From JBCCHY01 sp039028495 (GTDB lineage Bacteria; Patescibacteriota; Saccharimonadia; Saccharimonadales; VXPC01): 10,380 nucleotides of DNA. A model generated the notes under the pieces. The model was not told the origin of the DNA, did not search any database, and was given only the letters and a program-made list of their open reading frames with translations. Position numbers and translations under genes: made by a program. The DNA is taken from assembly GCA_039028495.1 (NCBI GenBank), contig JBCCHY010000032.1:1-10380 (forward strand). Reading direction: 5' to 3'. This document shows positions 6,007 through 10,380 of this stretch, in pieces (positions within the stretch are counted from its first letter, which is position 1; each line of letters opens with the position of its first letter).

Positions 6007-6573
6007 ATGCAAGTATCTAGAAAATTCCCGTGGCTACGTGACTGCCAGATACCTAGCCCACCTATATATGACCTCTATCCAGTTAGTGGAGAGTCGATTG
6101 GCGCTACGATTGCTCAGTTTGATCGTTGGAACACGAAGTATTTAGGCCTACTCGAGCTTTTGAGACAAGCGTATTTACTGCAGGGCGACACTCCGGCTCT
6201 ACCACGTGGCTGCAGAGTGACTGGACTCACATTCGGATCAGGTCGTGATACTAAGGGCCGTGGTTATTTTCTAACCGCTCATGGTACTCATTGGCAGCGG
6301 GCGAGCGAAGCGACCCGCACGTCGCTAGGGCATAGTCTGACTGAATTGCTTGATTTCTCAAGTGGAGTACTTTTGGATCTTCGGCTTGATCTGCGCCGCA
6401 TGAATAGACCAATATCTGAGACGGAGCTCGAGCTATACAGAGGCGCCAAAAAGACTGAGTTCATAAAAAGCAGGAGAGGTACACTTTCAGAAAACGGTAG
6501 GCACGCACTATGCGCACGCAAGATACTAAGCACTGTTGAACCTAGCGAGCGCCACTTACTGACCTTAGGCTAA
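6007..6573 (+). CDS. Hypothetical protein, 188 aa, unrecognised
   Basis: No family recognised. The protein is soluble, with no signal peptide or membrane segment, and basic in its C-terminal third (LDLRRMNRP, KKTEFIKSRRG). Visible elements are a Pro-rich N-terminus (SPPIYDLYP, 17-25), a helical stretch with LLELLRQAYLL (47-57), a Gly-rich turn LTFGSGRDTKGRGYF (74-88) and a probable amphipathic helix from SLTELLDFSSGVLLDLRLDL. An in-frame TAG at 5995 fixes ATG 6007 as the first start. The upstream AGGA (5996-5999) could be a Shine-Dalgarno, or TAGGAT (5995-6000) a -10 for a leaderless transcript. It follows the metallopeptidase by 50 bp on the same strand and meets glmS tail to tail 6 bp away. 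Confidence 0.7.
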   Translation: MQVSRKFPWLRDCQIPSPPIYDLYPVSGESIGATIAQFDRWNTKYLGLLELLRQAYLLQGDTPALPRGCRVTGLTFGSGRDTKGRGYFLTAHGTHWQRASEATRTSLGHSLTELLDFSSGVLLDLRLDLRRMNRPISETELELYRGAKKTEFIKSRRGTLSENGRHALCARKILSTVEPSERHLLTLG

Positions 6574-6579
6574 ATCTGG

Positions 6580-8391
6580 CTACTCCACGGTTACAGATTT
6601 GGCTAGGTTGCGGGGTTTGTCTATGTTGTTGCCCAGATCCTCAGTCACGTAGAGGGCTAGTAGCTGCAGGACGATGTTGTATATCAGTCCGTCCGTGTAT
6701 TTACCGGGATAGTCAATCTCGATATGGTGATCGGACTGGTCTGGCTTCGGCCTAGTCGAGACTGACAATACCTTGCCCCCACGAGCTTTTATCTCCTCTA
6801 TCGTACTGACGCTCTTTTTGTACAGCATTTCGTCCTCTGGCATGAGGATAATACTGAGGTGATCCTCATCTATCAGTGCGATTGGCCCGTGTTTCATCTC
6901 ACTCTGGGGAAAGGCCTGAGCGTGTATATAGGCGATTTCAGTGATTTTTAGAGCGCCCTCAGCAGCCACTGAGTACAGACCACCTCTGCCTAAGTAGAAC
7001 ATGTTTTTATGTCTAGAAATTTGTTTGGCAATCTGTTTGATAGAAGATTTCTTTGCCAGAACAGCTTCGATTTCATCCGGCAGAGCTTGTAGTTCTGACG
7101 ATAGCTGTTTGATAGTGGCCAGGTCTCCACCGCGGTTAAAATGGATATGTGCACCTAGCATAAGTAGAGCGGTCACCATGCAGCTGTAGGCCTTTGTACT
7201 AGCCACTGATACTTCGGCGCCGGCATGCACATAGATGCCTCCGTGAGTTACCGTTCTAGCTATGGTCGAGCCGACGACATTGATGATACCCATTGTCATC
7301 ATGCCGCGGCGGATGGCTTCTTTGAGGGCTGCTAATGTGTCGGCAGTTTCGCCTGATTGGCTCATGAATATTGCCAGCGTGTTTTTCTCACTGTAGCTGC
7401 CGTGATGGTAGCGGAATTCATGGGCGTGTTCGATACTGATCTTGATGTCAAGCATTGGCTCCAGGATTGATTTGGCATAATGCCCGGCAAAGTACGCGGT
7501 CCCGCAGCCTATGATGACGATTTCTTTGAGTGAGTTCATCTGGGCTTTGCTAATCTCTGGGCCACCTAGATGTATATAGTCTTCGGAACCTATGCGCCCC
7601 CGAGTTGTGTTACGGATTGCTTTGGGCTGTTCGCTAATTTCTTTTTCTAAGAAACTGCCGAACCCCTCCATTGAAACCTCTTGGGACTGCGTATCAAGGT
7701 CTTCGACACTGTGACTTTGGCTATCCAGCTTTAGGTCGTAAACATCCACGGTGCTGGCTGTGACGTGGGCGATCTGTCCGTCTTTTAGGTAGATAACGCG
7801 GTCGGTATGCAGGGCTATTGCCTGTGGATCGCTGGCTATAAAGCTCTCGTCATCTCCGACTCCTATGAGCAGGGGGCTGCCGCTCCTAGCGGCTACGAAT
7901 TCATCTGGATTAGCTTTAGACATGACAGCTAGACCATAGGTGCCGTTGACGTGGGCGAGTGCTTGCTTGACTGCTTCGAGCAAGCTTTTCTCCTTTTGAT
8001 AATGTAGATCAATCAGTCCTGCTAGTACTTCGCTGTCGGTTTGGCTCTGGAGCTTGCTGCTGTCTATTTGGTTTTTGAGTTCTTCGTAGTTTTCTATGAT
8101 TCCGTTATGTACCAGGGTCATGTCACCATATGTATGTGGGTGAGCATTAGGGATACTCGGTTTGCCGTGTGTTGCCCATCTGGTGTGACCTATCCCCATT
8201 GTAGGGCTGTCTGGCAAGCTACCCAGGTCGAGATTTGAGGTGTCGCCGACGGCTCTAGTTTTGTGAACTGTACCTTTATCCAGTAGGGCAATACCGGCGG
8301 AGTCATAGCCTCGATATTCCATTCGCGCTAGCCCGTCATAGAGTATGTTCTTTGCTGGGCGTTTGCCGATGTAGCACATGATTCCGCACAT
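6580..8391 (-). CDS. glmS: Glutamine--fructose-6-phosphate aminotransferase (isomerizing)
   Basis: 603 aa, full length for the family (E. coli about 609). It converts fructose-6-phosphate and glutamine to glucosamine-6-phosphate, the entry step to UDP-GlcNAc and peptidoglycan, in the cytosol. The N-terminal class II glutaminase has nucleophile Cys2 (MCGI), RGYDSAGIA, the THG-P--NAHPH segment, HNGIIENY and TDSEVL. Two SIS domains follow: IIGCGTAYFAGHYAKS and MSQSGETADTL in the first, GRGGLYSVAAEGALKITEIAY and SEMKHGPIALID in the second. The C-terminus ends PRNLAKSVTVE as in other GlmS. It lies 5 bp behind the AbrB-type gene and its Shine-Dalgarno (AAGGA, 9 nt before ATG) lies inside that gene, so they form one operon. 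No glmS ribozyme leader fits in this spacing. Confidence 0.97.
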   Translation of the reverse strand: MCGIMCYIGKRPAKNILYDGLARMEYRGYDSAGIALLDKGTVHKTRAVGDTSNLDLGSLPDSPTMGIGHTRWATHGKPSIPNAHPHTYGDMTLVHNGIIENYEELKNQIDSSKLQSQTDSEVLAGLIDLHYQKEKSLLEAVKQALAHVNGTYGLAVMSKANPDEFVAARSGSPLLIGVGDDESFIASDPQAIALHTDRVIYLKDGQIAHVTASTVDVYDLKLDSQSHSVEDLDTQSQEVSMEGFGSFLEKEISEQPKAIRNTTRGRIGSEDYIHLGGPEISKAQMNSLKEIVIIGCGTAYFAGHYAKSILEPMLDIKISIEHAHEFRYHHGSYSEKNTLAIFMSQSGETADTLAALKEAIRRGMMTMGIINVVGSTIARTVTHGGIYVHAGAEVSVASTKAYSCMVTALLMLGAHIHFNRGGDLATIKQLSSELQALPDEIEAVLAKKSSIKQIAKQISRHKNMFYLGRGGLYSVAAEGALKITEIAYIHAQAFPQSEMKHGPIALIDEDHLSIILMPEDEMLYKKSVSTIEEIKARGGKVLSVSTRPKPDQSDHHIEIDYPGKYTDGLIYNIVLQLLALYVTEDLGNNIDKPRNLAKSVTVE

Positions 8392-8396
8392 TTTAT

Positions 8397-8591
8397 TTAG
8401 TCCTTCTGGGTATAACCATCTGTTAATTTCTCAACTACCAGTGTTTTGGATTTGCGGCGAACGACAAGTTTATCGCCTTTCTGCCACCCAAGAACCTTGA
8501 TCAGATCGATTGGTATGCTGATAGAGTAGGTCTTTTTGCCTACAACAGTGAGCGACCTAACCGACGACTCTTCTGTATTTTGCCTGGCCAT
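8397..8591 (-). CDS. Small AbrB/SpoVT-type DNA-binding protein
   Basis: 64 aa. RSLTVVGKKTYSISIPIDLIKVLGWQKGDKLVVRRKSKTLVVEKL is the swapped-hairpin AbrB/MazE fold: strand, S-(I/L)-P-(I/K), a helix ending LGW-KGD, then two strands. Such proteins bind DNA as dimers, either as transition-state-type regulators or as antitoxins. No toxin partner is next to it; the downstream gene is glmS, 5 bp away, so control of the operon, including itself, is the natural guess. A 12-bp palindrome (8629-8640) just above its promoter could be its site. The start is set by the ATG 6 nt below a -10 box (TATCTT); no Shine-Dalgarno is visible. Confidence 0.85.
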   Translation of the reverse strand: MARQNTEESSVRSLTVVGKKTYSISIPIDLIKVLGWQKGDKLVVRRKSKTLVVEKLTDGYTQKD

Positions 8592-8597
8592 AGCTAA

Positions 8598-8625
8598 AAG
8601 ATACAGCAGGATTATCTAAATTCAA
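8598..8625 (-). promoter_or_regulatory. abrB-glmS operon promoter, possibly leaderless
   Basis: Minus strand: -35 TTGAAT (8620-8625), 16-nt spacer, -10 TATCTT (8598-8603), then 6 nt to the ATG at 8591. An alternative -10 GATAAT (8612-8617) would give a ~19-nt leader without a Shine-Dalgarno. Confidence 0.45.
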
Positions 8626-8628
8626 AAG

Positions 8629-8640
8629 AATTACGTAATT
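8629..8640. promoter_or_regulatory. 12-bp palindrome upstream of abrB-glmS
   Basis: AATTACGTAATT is a perfect palindrome immediately upstream of the -35 of the AbrB-type gene and 11 bp past the stop of the upstream gene. It could be an operator for the AbrB-type protein. AT-rich 12-mers like this can also occur by chance. Confidence 0.35.
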
Positions 8641-8650
8641 GTATTAGAGT

Positions 8651-9073
8651 TTAAATAAGACCTGGGTTATCAGCGGCTTTCTGGAGGACTTCTTTAAGAG
8701 TTTCTAGGTTGAGATCCTCTAGCTTTTTGAATCTAATACAGCTCTTACCCACAGACACCTTGCCCAGATCATCAGCGAACTGTTCAGCTATGTAGAGCCC
8801 GTCTTCGTTGTCGGCAAGCGCACAAACGTAGACACTGACGTAATTCTTCTGTGAGGCGAGGGCGATTATCGGCCAGTCCACCTCTTGCTTCTTGTAATTA
8901 GTGTATCTGAACTTGCCGTAACCGAGCATGTTGTAGGCAAAGTGTCGTTCCATGCCTGGTGCTGTGTCTCTGATGAGTTTGTCTAGTGCGAGAATAGTAT
9001 CTCTGCGTCCTGGTTCTAGCATATCGATGTACTCTTGTACTGATTTTGCTCCAACAGGCTTAAACATGTTCAT
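8651..9073 (-). CDS. DUF1801 (YdhG-like) family protein
   Basis: 140 aa. The pattern matches DUF1801: SVQEYIDMLEPGRRDTILALDKLIRDTAPGMERHFAYNMLGYG (11-53) is the helical front with the conserved E-x-x-x-Y-x-M-x-x-Y/F-like turn, followed by strands IIALASQKNYVSVYV (69-83) and the closing VSVGKSCIRFKKLEDLNLETLKEVL (106-130), where GK-CIRFKKLEDL is the family's hallmark. Members such as B. subtilis YdhG have been proposed as iron chaperones, but the biochemical role is poorly established. It is a separate transcription unit from the abrB-glmS operon, with its own extended -10 upstream. Two ATG codons (9073, 9067) are possible starts; the first sits 7 nt from the -10. Confidence 0.85.
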   Translation of the reverse strand: MNMFKPVGAKSVQEYIDMLEPGRRDTILALDKLIRDTAPGMERHFAYNMLGYGKFRYTNYKKQEVDWPIIALASQKNYVSVYVCALADNEDGLYIAEQFADDLGKVSVGKSCIRFKKLEDLNLETLKEVLQKAADNPGLI

Positions 9074-9080
9074 AATCTAA

Positions 9081-9089
9081 AGTATAGCA
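9081..9089 (-). promoter_or_regulatory. Extended -10 promoter of the DUF1801 gene, predicted leaderless
   Basis: Minus strand TGC-TATACT: extended -10 (TGn) plus a 5/6-consensus hexamer (9081-9086). The ATG at 9073 is 7 nt downstream, so the transcript should be leaderless. No good -35 is seen, as is usual with extended -10 promoters. Confidence 0.6.
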
Positions 9090-9111
9090 AACCGCTTGCT
9101 TAAGAGCAGAG

Positions 9112-9492
9112 CTAGCCCAGACTGAGAAAAGCTACCGTGGCGATAATGGCCGCAGTTACGATTATGACGATGTTTTGATTGCCGGATACGGTCTGCTTTA
9201 CGTTGTCGACCATGTTTTTGGGGGTTTTTACATCTGCACTTGAGCGCCTACCTGCCTCCCGCACCTCAGAGGACTGTCCATCTGCAGCGGTAGATCTGCG
9301 TAGCCACTGAGTGATTTTAGAGCTAGGCTTACCACCAAGACTTTCGGCATAGGCCGTGCGCAACTGGCGTTCGTTTATCTCGCCTATCTCGTAGGCTGTT
9401 GCGATACTCTGCATGTCCATACTGGAGTGTGTGTCAAAGTACTCAAATACCTCCGATATCTTGGCCGTGCGTGCGCGTCGGTTAGCGCTCAC
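9112..9492 (-). CDS. C-terminally tail-anchored membrane protein, probably 5'-truncated
   Basis: 126 aa if started at the GTG at 9492. The basic N-terminus (SANRRARTAK) leads into a helical region ISEVFEYFDTHSSMDMQSIATAYEIGEINERQLRTAYAESLG (13-53), then a polar linker and a single hydrophobic segment at the very C-terminus (about 105-126, NIVIIVTAAIIATVAFLSLG), so it is a tail-anchored protein. The family is not recognised. The same frame stays open for 49 codons upstream of the GTG (to 9493-9639), with an Ala/Pro/Lys/Glu-rich linker (e.g. EQTAATPEQPATEKAAPKTR) typical of real coding sequence but with no ATG/GTG/TTG, until a TGA at 9640-9642. The true start has therefore probably been lost at a junction near 9616-9640. 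The 39-bp gap to the DUF1801 gene shares the same strand. Confidence 0.6.
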   Translation of the reverse strand: MSANRRARTAKISEVFEYFDTHSSMDMQSIATAYEIGEINERQLRTAYAESLGGKPSSKITQWLRRSTAADGQSSEVREAGRRSSADVKTPKNMVDNVKQTVSGNQNIVIIVTAAIIATVAFLSLG

Positions 9493-9801
9493 TAGGATGC
9501 CGCGAGTTTTAGGCGCTGCTTTCTCTGTAGCAGGCTGCTCGGGGGTGGCTGCGGTTTGTTCGGGCGCTTTATTGGGGGACTTTAGAAGCGGACGCGCTGC
9601 TTGCTCAACGATAGATTTCCCAGCTTTCGCGGCCGAACTTCACGACCGCGAGGGGTGGATTCATGAAAACGGAAATGTCACGCCCAAACGTGATGGAACA
9701 TAGAACCACTTGTCCTTCCTTCGAGGCTTGTTCGACGGCAGGCCATCTCTTATCTCTTAGACGTTTTACTGAGAAGTAGCTGAGAAACAAGCGTTCAACG
9801 T
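9493..9801. other. Junction region with broken reading frame
   Basis: 9493-9639 continues the frame of the tail-anchored gene without a start codon. Past about 9640 that frame meets two TGA stops and the base and codon character changes. On the plus strand, a frame ending at 9703 reads ELHDREGWIHENGNVTPKR before its stop, which could be the C-terminus of a cut gene. A 38-codon plus ORF (9663-9779) has no support. No inverted repeats of an insertion sequence or target duplication were seen. Confidence 0.45.
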
Positions 9802-10224
9802 ATGCAGTTCTTCCCCTATAGTCCGCTCCGAATCAAGAAGACCAAGAATGGGCTAATCGCCGCGGACAAGAATTCGATCGCTGATTTTTGGGACCGCGTC
9901 GCCACAGAACTCGAGTACGATCTGGCGGATGCTGTAGGCTGTTACATCTTCTCCATCCGTGCTGGAAGGGGAGTCAAACCTTGGTATGTCGGCTTGGCGG
10001 CGAAGCAGTCCTTTCGGAAGGGAGTCTTCGGGCACCATGTCTACACGGCACCTCATCCTCGCTTGGGCTCACAGGGTAAATCCGACATTCCGCGAATGTT
10101 CGGTCCTCCTGGGCCAGTGGTACGAGATAGTCTTCCCCTCCATCGTCCCCCCATACTTCTTGAAGCACCCGACTGGTTTGACAATGAGAATGCGTTGGCT
10201 GCGTTTCTGGAAAAGAATGTGTAG
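9802..10224 (+). CDS. GIY-YIG-like domain protein, possibly interrupted
   Basis: 140 aa. Residues 17-33 (GLIAADKNSIADFWDRV) and 46-73 (GCYIFSIRAGRGVKPWYVGLAAKQSFRK) resemble a family of ~200-aa proteins with a GIY-YIG nuclease-like core: GCYIF stands for GIY, WYVG for YIG, and Arg72 is the expected catalytic arginine. After residue 78 the resemblance is lost: the sequence turns Pro-rich (FGPPGPVVRDSLPLHRPP) and no catalytic Glu is evident. The TAG at 10222 is followed in frame by 37 open codons (to a TAG at 10336), so the gene may be longer and carry a nonsense change or a sequencing error. Ile codons are mostly ATC, unlike the ATA-rich neighbours, pointing to a different origin. No clear Shine-Dalgarno or promoter was found. 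Related proteins are, from memory, mostly in Proteobacteria. Confidence 0.5.
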   Translation: MQFFPYSPLRIKKTKNGLIAADKNSIADFWDRVATELEYDLADAVGCYIFSIRAGRGVKPWYVGLAAKQSFRKGVFGHHVYTAPHPRLGSQGKSDIPRMFGPPGPVVRDSLPLHRPPILLEAPDWFDNENALAAFLEKNV

Positions 10225-10380
10225 GCCACAAATGCCATCAACAAGCCTAAGGCTGCGACGACCACAAAACATGGACAACAACAAGCACAGCTATATAAGT
10301 TTCCACACTTTGCAGTTGCTGCCAAGAATGCGAGATAGGTTCTGCAATCATTTACTTACTTCCTCGAATTCCAAAAAGGA
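10225..10380. other. Right-end region, no supported gene
   Basis: It contains the 37-codon in-frame continuation of the GIY-YIG-like gene (10225-10335, Lys/Gln/Ala-rich, containing KPKAATTTKHGQQQ) and then nothing recognisable. A 34-codon minus-strand ORF (10247-10351) with GAGGAA upstream encodes a hydrophobic peptide but has no other support. Confidence 0.35.

Noticed and set aside
8392..8402. glmS ribozyme or riboswitch upstream of glmS
   Set aside because: Only 5 bp separate glmS from the upstream gene, and no ribozyme fold is possible there.
9663..9779. Plus-strand 38-codon ORF before the GIY-YIG-like gene
   Set aside because: No ribosome binding site and no recognisable content.
9605..9790. 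Minus-strand ORF of 61 codons
   Set aside because: It spans the suspected junction, so it cannot be one ancestral gene; no motif or ribosome binding site.
10053..10325. Minus-strand ORF of 90 codons with a Cys-rich hydrophobic start
   Set aside because: It lies opposite the better-supported GIY-YIG-like gene, has no ribosome binding site, and its second half is Arg/Gly-rich in the way shadow frames often are.
10247..10351. Minus-strand 34-codon ORF with GAGGAA upstream and a hydrophobic stretch
   Set aside because: Too short, no promoter, no family resemblance, and in a contig-end region of doubtful integrity.
1..10380. CRISPR array, insertion sequence or integrase
   Set aside because: No regular direct repeats, no transposase or integrase motif, and no terminal inverted repeats were seen anywhere in the window.

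Overview
The window looks like a stretch of a small, compact bacterial genome, most likely from the Patescibacteria/CPR radiation and perhaps Candidatus Saccharibacteria. This is inferred from style: short intergenic gaps, two tail-to-tail gene pairs (one overlapping by 4 bp), GTG starts, frequent ATA/CTA/AGA codons, Q/P-rich N-termini before a single membrane anchor, pilin-like proteins, and several promoters whose -10 box lies 6-9 nt from the start codon. No rRNA or tRNA is present to settle the taxonomy.

Left block (1-1872): a minus-strand pair encodes a CooC/MinD-type P-loop ATPase and, tightly coupled behind it, the N-terminal part of a cysteine-synthase-fold PLP enzyme that runs off the left edge. 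Divergent from them is a Fur-family metalloregulator. The 150-bp gap between them carries two near-perfect palindromes, each TTGCAA-N5-TTGCAA, one beside each gene. This has the layout of an autoregulated, metal-responsive divergent unit.

Envelope block (1869-6573): a large single-pass membrane protein ending in a pilin-like domain (minus), a divergent type IV prepilin (plus), a 285-bp gap with a strong stem-loop, a predicted lipoprotein metallopeptidase with an unusual HExxxH zinc motif (plus), and an unrecognised 188-aa protein (plus).

Right block (6580-9492, minus): glmS (glucosamine-6-phosphate synthase, cell-wall precursor supply) behind a small AbrB-type protein in one operon, then a DUF1801 protein, then a C-terminally tail-anchored protein.

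Right end (about 9616-10380): the open frame of the tail-anchored protein breaks near 9640. The following ~740 bp differ in codon use (Ile mostly ATC) and contain a GIY-YIG-like protein with an in-frame stop followed by 37 more open codons. This segment is either recently acquired or an assembly join.
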